Below the pieces are notes generated by a model. It did not search any database and was not told the DNA's origin. It saw only the letters and a list, made by a program, of their open reading frames with translations. Made by a program: the position numbers and the translations under genes. Positions 9,268 to 17,760 of a stretch of DNA of 64,000 bases are shown piece by piece; the stretch's first letter is position 1; the number at the start of each line of letters is the position of its first letter. Origin of the DNA: Fibrobacterota bacterium (GTDB lineage Bacteria; Fibrobacterota; Fibrobacteria; UBA5070); assembly GCA_016715065.1 (NCBI GenBank), contig JADKBN010000004.1, forward strand, positions 62,001 through 126,000, in the 5' to 3' direction.

Positions 9268-12200
9268 GTGGCGGTGGGCAAGGACACGTCCCTTCCCTTC
9301 GACATCCGCTCGAACATCTACAACGACGTGTTCGAGACGTCCATCAAGTACTTCGGGATCGCCCGTTCGGGCGACGATTCTTCCCAGATGCACCCGCGCA
9401 GCCACATGAAGGATGGCTCGGGTCGGCCTGGCGGAGAAAAGGTGGCAGGCAGTCTTCGGGGTGGATGGTACGACTGCGGGGACTTCTTCAAGGTGGGACA
9501 GACCGTCGCCTACGCCTTCACCAACATGATGCTCGCCTATACGCTGTGGCCGCAGAAGGCGGAAGACCGCTACGGCAATTCCTACAACGACACGCTGCCC
9601 TTCGGAAACGACGGCATCCCCGATCTGTTGCGCGAATCGAAGGTGGGCGCCGACTACGTGATGCGCCTGTACCGCGCCTCGCACGAGGACGGCTTGCTGG
9701 CCAAGCACGACATGTACCAGGAAGTGGGCGTGTGGATGAACGACCACATGCTGTGGGACATGCCCGAGCGGCAGGACGCGGCACCGGTGGCCAAGGGCGG
9801 AGCTCCGCGTCCGGTGGATGCCGGAGCGGGATCGGCCGTGGCCGCGCAGTACGCGGGCTCGCTGGCGTTGTTCGCCAAGGCGTGGTATCCCTTCGATCCG
9901 GTGTTTGCCGATTCCTGTCTGATGGCCGCCCGTGACATATACACCCGCATCGTGATCCCCAACTGGAGGGCTCCCGGATACGCTCCCACCATGTTCTACA
10001 TCACCCAAGGCAGATGGGACGACGACCTCGCCTGGGCCGCGGCGGGGTTGTGGTTCGCCACTGGCGACACCACCTACAAGTTCGATCTGATGGGCAACAC
10101 CACCTACGGCAGCAACCCCGGCTACATCTACAACCGGGAAACCTTCCGGGCGGGATTCATGGCCATCCACGCCTCCAAGCTGTTCTCGCCGGGCGGATGG
10201 GTGATGGACTACCAGAACACGTTCCTCCATCCGGTCTGGCTGATGTGGAAACACATCTACCAGACCGACGCCATGGCGGCCAAGTGGGGGATCCCGGCCG
10301 CCGAAGCGCAGGACACGCGCATGCGCCTGAAGGCCTTGGTGGGCTACCGCTATGCGCGCGAGTGCACGAACAGCCCCGACGGCGGCCGCCAAGCCGGGAC
10401 GAACATCAACATCATGAAGCCATACAACCTCGTGTGGTCTTCCATGACTTGGGGAATGAACCGCTACAACATGGGCGGACTGCTGCCCATCGTCGCCTAC
10501 CACGAGATGATCAAGGAAGACAGTGCCGCCTCGGCGCGCAACTACTGGGACATCATCCTCGACAACATGAACTACAACCTGGGCGCAAATCCCTGGGACA
10601 TCAGCTTCGTGATGGGTGCCGGATCCAAGAATTTGCAACATCCCCATAGCCGCATTTCCAATCCGGAAGGCTACAACGCGGGCGGCATCCCCTACAAGTA
10701 CCGCTCGCCCAAAGGCGCGCTCATGGGGGGAGCCGTACCTGGACAACTTCTGCGCGACGAATGGGAGAAGTACGACGTCACGGAAACCTGCATCGACTTT
10801 TCCGCCCAGATGGTGCTGCCCTCCCAGTACCTTGCCGAGGACCTCCCGCCCGACACCACGGGCCCGGGTTTCCTGGACGTGGTCGCCATGCCCGCCGACA
10901 CCTACGCGATCGTGAGCTGGCGGACCACCGAGCTTTCGCGCGACACCCTCTTCTACAGCCTTTCCATGAATGGACCGGTGGTCGGGTTCATCGTGGCGCC
11001 GCTCGCGAAAAACAAGATGGTGGTCATCCCCGGATTGACTCCGAAGACCAAGTATTACTTCTGGTTCGTCGGGATGGACATCTACCGCAACGTCGCGCGC
11101 GACGACAATCGCGGGCGCGACTACGACTTCACCACCTTGGACGCATCCCCTCCCGTGCCGCGCATCACGGATGTGAAGGCATGCAACATCCGTGGCAACC
11201 AGGCCAGCATCTTCTGGTGGACGGACGTCCCTTCGCTTTCGGCGGTGGAATACGCCATCGAAGGGGCCAACTTCGCGGCCACCAAAAAACGCGTGGACGG
11301 CGACGACGAGGGCTTGCCCAGTCGCTTCCACAAGGTCACCCTCAAGGGACTGCAGCCGGGAACCACCTACCGCTACGACGTTTTCTCCACGCCGGCCAAG
11401 TCCGATAGCCTGGGGCAGCACTACCGGTTTTCAACCACCCAGGACTTCGCCAGCTACACCGTGCAGATGGCCGCCACCAGCAAGAACGCCTCCGGCGCCG
11501 GAGCGCACTTCTATCTCCAGGTGGCCAACAACGAGAACAAGCCCTACATCGGGTTGGACCTGCGGTTCTACTTCACGGCCGATGCCGCCACCGCCGCGAA
11601 GATCGCGGTCCACGTCACGGACAAGGCCATCTTCGGGGTGACAGGAACCGTCATCCCGAAGAGCCCCGACATCACGGTGGCGGCGGCCGTGGCCGTGCCG
11701 GGCGTGGCGAACGCCTGGTATCTGCCCATCCACATCGCCGACACCCTCCCCGTGGCCGGCCGGTTGCGGTTCGATCTGAAGATGGACGACAACAACTGGG
11801 CGCCGGTACCGTTTTCCGTCTTCGCCAACGCCTGGTCCGTGGCGCCGCGCTCGGTGCCTGTCGCCTATCCGGGAGTGAACCTCAACCACCTCTGGACCGG
11901 TCCGGACGATGTGCAGATGTGGAACGGAGTCCCCACGCCCATCTACGTCGACAACCCCTACATCGGAGGGTACTACAACGGCGTGCACATCTTCGGGTAC
12001 ACGCCCGACGGCGACCTTCCCAAACAGCCGAAGATCGTCGACTTCCGGTTCGAGCGCCCGCTGCCCAGCCCGGCCACTTCCGTGCGCCAGGATTCGCTCA
12101 TGGTCCATTTCCAAGGGCGCACCTGGGGCAAACCGGACGTCCTTTCGATGCAGGCGCAGATGGACAGCGCCGCGTTCGTGCCCACCACCCCCATTTCCAA

Positions 12201-15200
12201 TCGTGTCGACTCCGTGCGCTTCGCGCGGAGTTTTGCGGATCCGCAGGGGCTCAACATCCACGAGTGGGCCTTCTGGGCCGATCGCGAAACCCCGCTGTGC
12301 GGGTGTGCGTGGCAGCGATATCTGGTGAACGTCGACACCATGAAGGTTCCGCCGCGTCCGTTGCACCTGGCCTGGAACCCGGCCGGACCGGTGGAGAGCT
12401 GGACCTCTTCCCGCGCGTTGGCCACGGTGGTCCTTCTGGACGCGACCAACGACACACTCGATACGACAGCTCTTGTCACCCTTTCCAGCGCCAATCCTGG
12501 ACTCCAGTTCTGGACCACCGCCACGGGAGGCGCTCCGGCGAGCTCCGTGGTCTTGGTCAGGGGCAAGGCGCAAGTGTGGGTATCCAGCCCGGTGGTGGAT
12601 TCCGGGCGGGTGAACGCCTCGGCCGCGATCGCGGGATCTTCCGTCACCAGCGGCTCGATATGGGTGCGATTCACGGACAAGCCACCGCGGCGCCTGGCCC
12701 TGGTCTGGACCCCTGCGGGTCCGATCGACGCCTGGAGTGGAGGACAGCGCAAATCCGCCAGCGTCACCTTGGTGGATTCCGCCGGAACGCTTCTGGACAC
12801 CGTAGCGGTGGTCAACCTCGCCTCCAGCGCTCCCTCGGTCCAGTTCTGGTCGAGCCTTTCAGGCGCCTTGCCCGCCACCTCCATCGCTTTGGTCCATGGG
12901 GTCGGGACCGTCTGGTTCTCCGATGCGCTGGCCGATACCGCCGCCCTGACCGCCTCCGCGACGGTCGCGGGTTCGGTGGTGGCCGATGCCGCCCTGGTGG
13001 TGCGGTTTGCGGCCACGCCCCCATGGCCTCTGGCGGACAGCGCATGGACCACCGACGCCTCCTGCGATGGAATTCCTGATTCCGTCGCGGTGCGTCTTTC
13101 CATGGCACTCGACGCCGGTGCCCTCGTGCAATCGGCGACATTGACACTTTCCGGCAAGCCTTTGTCGATCCCGGCCGCATCGATCGTCGCTTCCGGAAGG
13201 GACGTCCTTCTTGGGGTCCCGGCGGGACTCGATGGATCGGCGGTCGGATCGGGCGTGCTGGCCTTGCATGTGACCACCGGTGGTCGCGACCAGATCGTCC
13301 TGGATTCATTCGTGGTGCAGGACCGGGTCTCGCCCCAGGTGGTCTCGGCGGCCGTGATGGAGCGGTTCGGTGCCGGGAACGACACCGTGCGGGTGGAGTT
13401 TTCCGAACCCGTCTCCCAGCCTTCCGCGTGGCCATTTGCCGTGGCGGGAGCCACCGCGCCGACCTCCGTGGTGTCGGTGCAAAAATTGTCCGCCACCCTG
13501 ATGCAATGGGTCCTGTCAGGAAGTTCCTTCCCGGCTGGCTCGATGCTGAGCGTGGCTTCGGCAGGTCAGGTCCGCGATCCGGCTGGAAACGCCCTGGCCA
13601 CTTGCGGTCCGCAGGTCCCTGTGGTGGTGCGCGCCAAGCCCGACCCGATGGTCTTCGCGGCCATCACGGATCCTTCCAGCGTCGGATCGGCGACATCGGT
13701 CAGCGTGCGGTTCGCGCGTGCGGTGCGCGACCAGGACATGCCGGACTCCTTCGTGGTGCTTTGGGACAATGTTCCCCGCACCGTGCCCTTGGCGAGCATC
13801 CAGCGTTCGGCCACGGACAGTTCGCTCCTGCTCGGAACCTTCACGGTGCCTTCGGCGGCGGGAACGGGTCTGCGATCGGGTGGCACAGGTGTGGTCCTGT
13901 TCCTGAAGGGAACCGGGGCTTCCGGTCGCCTCGACAGCATCGTCGCCCAGGATTCGGTGGGACCGGCGTTGCGCTCGGCCATTTTGCGTGTGGGAACGCT
14001 CGGCGACACCCTGGTGCTGCGTCTTTCGGAACCCGCGACCGCGACCGCGGGTGCTGTTCGCGACCTTCTGCTGAAAAGCGGCGTGGTCCTGCCCGCATCC
14101 ACCCATCGGGTGGTGGGCGCGGATCCTCTCCGCTGGACCTTGGCGATCGCGTCGGGATCGGTGGTCGCGGGGGATTCCCTCCGTCTGGCCGGGCTGGCCT
14201 ACGGCGGGTGGACGGATCGATCGAACAATGCGTCCGCAACGAGCGCGCCTTGGATCGCCGTCAAGGTGGGGGATCGCGCCCCGAGTGCCGCCACGGCCTT
14301 GGATACCGATGGCGACGGCAATGTGGACCAGGTGGCATTGGACTGGGTGGCGCGCCCGGCGCAGCTGCACGATTTCGCGTTGGCCTGGCCCGATGCTTCC
14401 GGACAGATGTTGTCGCACGCGATCGACAGCGCCGAGGGAGTCTGGAGCGGGAATCGGCTGACCTTGGCGGTGTCCTGGCCCGGCCCTTCCACCAAAGGAC
14501 CGGGTGCGGGAGTGCAAGTCAATCGCTACGACGACGGCACCATCGATTCGCTGCCGTTTGCCATCGGCGACGGCGCCGGTCCCGTGGCGATCTCGGCGAG
14601 GCTTCGCTACGCGTCGTTCGGCGAAAGGCTGGACACGTTGTGGGTGAACTTTTCGGAAACGGTGCTTCCTTCGGGGTTGGACTTCGTGCGGTTGCGCCGG
14701 GCCGCGGGCACCTGGGATGCGGTCAGCGGAACCATGGCCCAGCAGACGCCCGACGGCACTGTCCTGATGGTTCTGCTGGATCCGCTATCCAGCTCTTCCA
14801 CCAGGATGCTGCGGGGCGATTCCCTGCAGGTTTGGCCTGGGGCCAACGATGCCCTGGGCAACCCCGCCCTGGCCTCGGGGCGTCGGGTGAAAGTGGAATT
14901 CGGAACGCGTCCTGCGCGGTTTTCCATGGACTTCCTGCCCGGGCATCTGGCCCAATCGCCCGTCTTGCCCGTGCCCGATGGCAACCCTCCGGTCCGCATC
15001 CTGGTGCGCGAACCCGGCTCCACGGTCTGGCGCGATCTGGATGGACTTGCGGTGGATCCGGCCCGCGTGCGGATCGGCCCGAAGATCCTGGCGAATTTCG
15101 GTTACGGTGGCCAGGTCCTGGTCTACGACAACCTGGGCGTGCACGTGGCCAACGTTTCGCTGGACCCCATCGTCAAGGCGTTCGAGGATGGACGGATTCC

Positions 15201-15375
15201 GTCCGATCCGGCCGGGCAGTGGGAAGCATGGATCGCCTGGGACGGCTTGTCGCAGACCGGCAAGCCCGTCGTGTCGGGCGTGTACACATTCCGTACCCTC
15301 GTGCGCAAACACGAAGGTGACAGCTTCGGCAAGTGGATCAACAAGGTGGACCGGGTGGGCTGGATCCGCAAATAG
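9268..15375 (+). CDS. Main body of second GH9 multidomain protein (downstream of the in-frame stop)
   Basis: This is the continuation, in the same frame, of the ORF starting at 8842; GTG 9268 is only the first start-type codon after the TAA and has no signal peptide, so the part as drawn would not be exported. It holds a GH9 catalytic domain with the Asp pair intact (GGWYDCGDFFKV, D211/D214 counted from 8842), QHPHSR, and catalytic-acid-type Glu648 (VTETCIDFSAQ). It continues with two fibronectin III domains (~671-867), a CBM3-like beta region, two tandem 111-residue Ig-like repeats (from 12355 and 12688), a calcium-loop Ig unit (DTDGDGNVD) and a FlgD-like tail (WDGLSQTGKPVVSGVYTFR). The last ~380 residues match the other two giant proteins. 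If the TAA is real the enzyme is probably lost unless recoded. Confidence 0.85.
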   Translation: MAVGKDTSLPFDIRSNIYNDVFETSIKYFGIARSGDDSSQMHPRSHMKDGSGRPGGEKVAGSLRGGWYDCGDFFKVGQTVAYAFTNMMLAYTLWPQKAEDRYGNSYNDTLPFGNDGIPDLLRESKVGADYVMRLYRASHEDGLLAKHDMYQEVGVWMNDHMLWDMPERQDAAPVAKGGAPRPVDAGAGSAVAAQYAGSLALFAKAWYPFDPVFADSCLMAARDIYTRIVIPNWRAPGYAPTMFYITQGRWDDDLAWAAAGLWFATGDTTYKFDLMGNTTYGSNPGYIYNRETFRAGFMAIHASKLFSPGGWVMDYQNTFLHPVWLMWKHIYQTDAMAAKWGIPAAEAQDTRMRLKALVGYRYARECTNSPDGGRQAGTNINIMKPYNLVWSSMTWGMNRYNMGGLLPIVAYHEMIKEDSAASARNYWDIILDNMNYNLGANPWDISFVMGAGSKNLQHPHSRISNPEGYNAGGIPYKYRSPKGALMGGAVPGQLLRDEWEKYDVTETCIDFSAQMVLPSQYLAEDLPPDTTGPGFLDVVAMPADTYAIVSWRTTELSRDTLFYSLSMNGPVVGFIVAPLAKNKMVVIPGLTPKTKYYFWFVGMDIYRNVARDDNRGRDYDFTTLDASPPVPRITDVKACNIRGNQASIFWWTDVPSLSAVEYAIEGANFAATKKRVDGDDEGLPSRFHKVTLKGLQPGTTYRYDVFSTPAKSDSLGQHYRFSTTQDFASYTVQMAATSKNASGAGAHFYLQVANNENKPYIGLDLRFYFTADAATAAKIAVHVTDKAIFGVTGTVIPKSPDITVAAAVAVPGVANAWYLPIHIADTLPVAGRLRFDLKMDDNNWAPVPFSVFANAWSVAPRSVPVAYPGVNLNHLWTGPDDVQMWNGVPTPIYVDNPYIGGYYNGVHIFGYTPDGDLPKQPKIVDFRFERPLPSPATSVRQDSLMVHFQGRTWGKPDVLSMQAQMDSAAFVPTTPISNRVDSVRFARSFADPQGLNIHEWAFWADRETPLCGCAWQRYLVNVDTMKVPPRPLHLAWNPAGPVESWTSSRALATVVLLDATNDTLDTTALVTLSSANPGLQFWTTATGGAPASSVVLVRGKAQVWVSSPVVDSGRVNASAAIAGSSVTSGSIWVRFTDKPPRRLALVWTPAGPIDAWSGGQRKSASVTLVDSAGTLLDTVAVVNLASSAPSVQFWSSLSGALPATSIALVHGVGTVWFSDALADTAALTASATVAGSVVADAALVVRFAATPPWPLADSAWTTDASCDGIPDSVAVRLSMALDAGALVQSATLTLSGKPLSIPAASIVASGRDVLLGVPAGLDGSAVGSGVLALHVTTGGRDQIVLDSFVVQDRVSPQVVSAAVMERFGAGNDTVRVEFSEPVSQPSAWPFAVAGATAPTSVVSVQKLSATLMQWVLSGSSFPAGSMLSVASAGQVRDPAGNALATCGPQVPVVVRAKPDPMVFAAITDPSSVGSATSVSVRFARAVRDQDMPDSFVVLWDNVPRTVPLASIQRSATDSSLLLGTFTVPSAAGTGLRSGGTGVVLFLKGTGASGRLDSIVAQDSVGPALRSAILRVGTLGDTLVLRLSEPATATAGAVRDLLLKSGVVLPASTHRVVGADPLRWTLAIASGSVVAGDSLRLAGLAYGGWTDRSNNASATSAPWIAVKVGDRAPSAATALDTDGDGNVDQVALDWVARPAQLHDFALAWPDASGQMLSHAIDSAEGVWSGNRLTLAVSWPGPSTKGPGAGVQVNRYDDGTIDSLPFAIGDGAGPVAISARLRYASFGERLDTLWVNFSETVLPSGLDFVRLRRAAGTWDAVSGTMAQQTPDGTVLMVLLDPLSSSSTRMLRGDSLQVWPGANDALGNPALASGRRVKVEFGTRPARFSMDFLPGHLAQSPVLPVPDGNPPVRILVREPGSTVWRDLDGLAVDPARVRIGPKILANFGYGGQVLVYDNLGVHVANVSLDPIVKAFEDGRIPSDPAGQWEAWIAWDGLSQTGKPVVSGVYTFRTLVRKHEGDSFGKWINKVDRVGWIRK
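12355..13020 (+). repeat. Two tandem 111-residue Ig-like repeats inside the second GH9 gene
   Basis: Copy 1 starts at 12355 (PLHLAWNPAGPVESW) and copy 2 at 12688 (RLALVWTPAGPIDAW), offset exactly 333 nt. Both carry the pattern LQFW / VQFW followed by a short loop and a valine-rich strand. The DNA copies have diverged clearly, so this is an old duplication of a structural spacer module. Confidence 0.7.
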
Positions 15376-15408
15376 CCTGTTCACACGAACTCGCGCTATG
15401 TTTGGTCC

Positions 15409-15996
15409 GTGCTGACCACGGGCCAAGCGTCGCGGCTGTTGGGAGTCACCTCCCAGACGGTGATCAACTGGATGGAATCCGGGAGGTTGCCGTTTGTCCG
15501 GGTGGGACTCGGGCGGCGCAAGGTGCGGCCGGAAGATCTGCAGGCGGTGATCGATCGCAACGGCATTCCCGCTTCCAAGCTGGCGCCGGATCTGTGGGGG
15601 ATGATTTCCGGGATCGACCGATCGGACGAACGGGAGATCCCGCCGTATTTCGTGTTGGAGTCGTCGGGTCGGATCGTGCACTGGTCCAACCAGGCCCTGG
15701 AGCGCTACGGCTGGGCGGCGCGCGACTTGGAAGGCGGCCCGATTTCCAAACTGCAAGCGCGGGTGCCAGGGCTGCCCATCGATCTATCGGATCTCTCGCT
15801 GCCGGAAGTGGGCGAAACGTATCGGACCTTGCTTCTGGAAATCATGGATCGCTCCGGCCGATGGCTCCCGACCGAAGTCACTGTCTCCTGGATCCATGAT
15901 TCGCGCGGTGAGGTACGCGGGAGCATCTTCATGTTGGAGTCGCCCCGTCTGGCCCAGGAAGTCCCCAAACGCGGCCGCCCCAAAAAGCCCCGATGA
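15409..15996 (+). CDS. Excisionase-type HTH regulator with PAS domain
   Basis: The GTG at 15409 opens a 195-residue protein. Residues 1-50 are an excisionase/MerR-like winged helix (LTTGQASRLLGVTSQTVINW, with RRKVRPEDL following), the type that reads one half-site. Residues ~80-185 look like a PAS sensor domain (PPYFVLESSGRIVHWSNQAL; HDSRGEVRGSIFML). The C-terminus ends KRGRPKKPR, an AT-hook-like basic tail. It is probably a soluble one-component transcription regulator whose ligand is unknown. There is no Shine-Dalgarno; TATGTT at 15397-15402 lies 6 nt before the GTG, so the mRNA may be leaderless. It is separate from the GH9 genes by 33 nt and could regulate them, which is inference. Confidence 0.75.
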   Translation: MLTTGQASRLLGVTSQTVINWMESGRLPFVRVGLGRRKVRPEDLQAVIDRNGIPASKLAPDLWGMISGIDRSDEREIPPYFVLESSGRIVHWSNQALERYGWAARDLEGGPISKLQARVPGLPIDLSDLSLPEVGETYRTLLLEIMDRSGRWLPTEVTVSWIHDSRGEVRGSIFMLESPRLAQEVPKRGRPKKPR

Positions 15997-16039
15997 TCAC
16001 GGATCGTGGGAGAATGAACTTCCAAGCGGCCTATAACCA

Positions 16040-16163
16040 CCGCTCATCCTGAGGAGCGAAGCGTCTCGAAGGGTGGGCGGAGGGCTAGTGTAGCGTCCTC
16101 CTGAATCTGGAACTAACCTCGCCCTTCGAGACGCCCATTTCATGGGCTCCTCAGGACGAACGG
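16040..16163. repeat. REP-like imperfect inverted repeat between convergent genes
   Basis: The left arm (16041-16075) contains TCATCCTGAGGAGC followed by GCGTCTCGAAGGG; the right arm (16120-16162) is its imperfect reverse complement, with CGCCCTTCGAGACG and GGCTCCTCAGGACGA. The arms flank ~45 nt. The element resembles the widespread short palindromic repeats with a 'CCTGAGGAGC...GTCTCGAAGG' core known in other phyla. It sits between the stops of the HTH-PAS gene and ftsB, where it could also act as a bidirectional transcript end. No transposase is nearby. Confidence 0.7.
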
Positions 16164-16193
16164 CTTTCTACTGCTCCGGACGAACAGATTTTT

Positions 16194-16523
16194 TCAGCGG
16201 GAAGTGGTGTCCACGAAGCGCACCGAGATCTCGCCTGGCAACACGAGTCCTTGGCGGCGCGCCTGGTCGGAAATGGTGGCGGAATCCTTGGTCAGGAGCG
16301 CCAGACTGTCGGTCAGGATGTGGATGCGTTCGGCCAGGGAATCATTGCGAGCCCGCAACAGATCCAGGTCGTGGGCGGTACGGCTTTGCCGCACGATGCC
16401 GTAGGGACCGAAGGTCCATGCGTAGGCGATGAACAAAAACGACACCACCGCCACCCACCGACCGATGGGCAATTTTCGTTTGACCTGAGGCTCAGGCCGA
16501 TGAGGGAAGGAGCCGGAACTCAT
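16194..16523 (-). CDS. ftsB: FtsB/DivIC-like septum formation initiator
   Basis: The protein is 109 residues. A basic N-terminus (~1-22) is followed by one membrane helix (WVAVVSFLFIAYAWTFGPYG, ~23-42) and a leucine-rich coiled coil (~48-90). This is the layout of FtsB/DivIC, bitopic inner-membrane proteins that join FtsL and FtsQ in the divisome to activate septal peptidoglycan synthesis; length matches the family. Its ATG overlaps the dprA stop (ATGA), so the two are translationally coupled. Sequence identity to FtsB is weak in this family generally, so a generic septum-formation-initiator call is safest. Confidence 0.75.
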   Translation of the reverse strand: MSSGSFPHRPEPQVKRKLPIGRWVAVVSFLFIAYAWTFGPYGIVRQSRTAHDLDLLRARNDSLAERIHILTDSLALLTKDSATISDQARRQGLVLPGEISVRFVDTTSR

Positions 16524-17650
16524 CGGTGGATCGCGAATCTCCCGCCACCCACGCGCGCGACGGCCCCGGACAGCTCCAGGAGCACCAGCTCGCCTTGGAG
16601 GCGATTCATGGGTAGCTTCAATTGCAAGGCGATCTCCTCGGCGGTGGCTTCCCCGCGACGGAGCAATCTAACCACTGGGGAATCGGATTCGGGAGCGTTC
16701 TGCGCGTGCGGGTCGCTCCAACCCATCCCGGCCAGCAGATCCTCCGCGTCGGCGCAAAGCTGCGCGCCCTGGCGCAACAGATCGAAGTTCCCCTGCCAGG
16801 ACTCGTTTCCGGCCGGACCCGGAGCGGCGAACAGTTCGCGGTCCTGCTCCAAGGCAAACCGGGCGGTGATCAGCGAACCCGATCCCCGCGGCGCCTGCAC
16901 CACCACCACCGCTTGGGAAAGACCCGAAATCAGGCGGTTGCGCCGCACGAAGTTTCCTGGTTTGACAGGCGCGTCGAAGGCGTGTTCCGTCACCAGCAGA
17001 CCCTGCAGGGAAATGTCCTGCGCGAGCCTGCCGCGGCCCTGCGTGCCCAGGCCGTCCAGCGGACAGCCCAAGACCGCCACCGTTTCCCCGCCGGCGTCCA
17101 AAGCGGTTTGGTGGGAGGATTCGTCGATGCCAAGTGCGAGCCCGGAAACGATCCGCACGCCTGCCCCGATCCATGCGCGGGAAAAGGTGCGGGCGGCTTC
17201 CAACCCGAGCTGGCAGGGCTTGCGGGTGCCCACGATGGCCACCGAGCGGGGATGAGTGAGAGGGATGGTTCCTTGCACGAACAAAATGGGCGGGGGCGAG
17301 GAAATGCTCCGCAGACACTGCGGATATTCCGGGTGATCCAAATGCAAGATCGACGCCCCGAGGGACTGGGCTTGGCTGGCTTGCTCTTTGGCCCAATGCA
17401 GGTTGGGGCCGTCCAGAATGGCCCGGATGATTCCCTCCGAAAGCCTAGGCTGCACTTGCGACAATGCTTCGCCTGTGGCCTGGAAGATCCGCTGAGGTGA
17501 TCCAAACGCCTCCAGCAGGGCCTGGGCACGGATGGGCCCGACCATCTCGATGCGCTGCAGGGCCAGCCAGTGCAACAGGGAATCTTCCTGGACGGGAGAG
17601 GAGGTGGGCAGGGCTTTGGCGCTGGGGAAGTCGAGAATGGCGGGATTCAC
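16520..17650 (-). CDS. dprA: DNA processing protein DprA (Smf)
   Basis: With the GTG at 17650 the protein has 376 residues. The N-terminal HhH/SAM-like part is followed by the Rossmann core typical of DprA: SVAIVGTRKP, VSGLALGID, AVLGCPLDGLG, FVRRNRLISGLS and GSGSLITARFALEQDR. A C-terminal winged helix (DSPVVRLLRRGEATAEEIA onward) completes it. DprA binds single-stranded DNA entering during natural transformation and loads RecA. The frame is open to 17719 but homology to the family does not need the extra residues. No Shine-Dalgarno is present at 17650; a -10-like TATATT lies 6 nt upstream. ftsB follows with a 4-nt overlap. Confidence 0.93.
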   Translation of the reverse strand: MNPAILDFPSAKALPTSSPVQEDSLLHWLALQRIEMVGPIRAQALLEAFGSPQRIFQATGEALSQVQPRLSEGIIRAILDGPNLHWAKEQASQAQSLGASILHLDHPEYPQCLRSISSPPPILFVQGTIPLTHPRSVAIVGTRKPCQLGLEAARTFSRAWIGAGVRIVSGLALGIDESSHQTALDAGGETVAVLGCPLDGLGTQGRGRLAQDISLQGLLVTEHAFDAPVKPGNFVRRNRLISGLSQAVVVVQAPRGSGSLITARFALEQDRELFAAPGPAGNESWQGNFDLLRQGAQLCADAEDLLAGMGWSDPHAQNAPESDSPVVRLLRRGEATAEEIALQLKLPMNRLQGELVLLELSGAVARVGGGRFAIHR

Positions 17651-17656
17651 GGAAAG

Positions 17657-17685
17657 AATATACTGCACGAACGAGCAGTGCGCAA
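17657..17685 (-). promoter_or_regulatory. Candidate promoter giving a leaderless dprA transcript
   Basis: Read on the minus strand: TTGCGC (17685-17680), 17-nt spacer, TATATT (17662-17657), then 6 nt to the GTG at 17650. A transcription start 7 nt after the -10 would fall on the start codon itself. The -10 matches five of six positions; the -35 only three. Confidence 0.4.
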
Positions 17686-17760
17686 GCGTGGAAGCTCGCC
17701 GGAGTCGATATGACACCATTTTACAAGGTCTTCCCTTCTTGGTCGGGTATCATGTTCTCC

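Noticed and set aside
7780..11421. 1213-codon open frame on the minus strand
   Set aside because: Spans two plus-strand giant genes antisense and has the low-complexity His/Val/Gly composition of a shadow.
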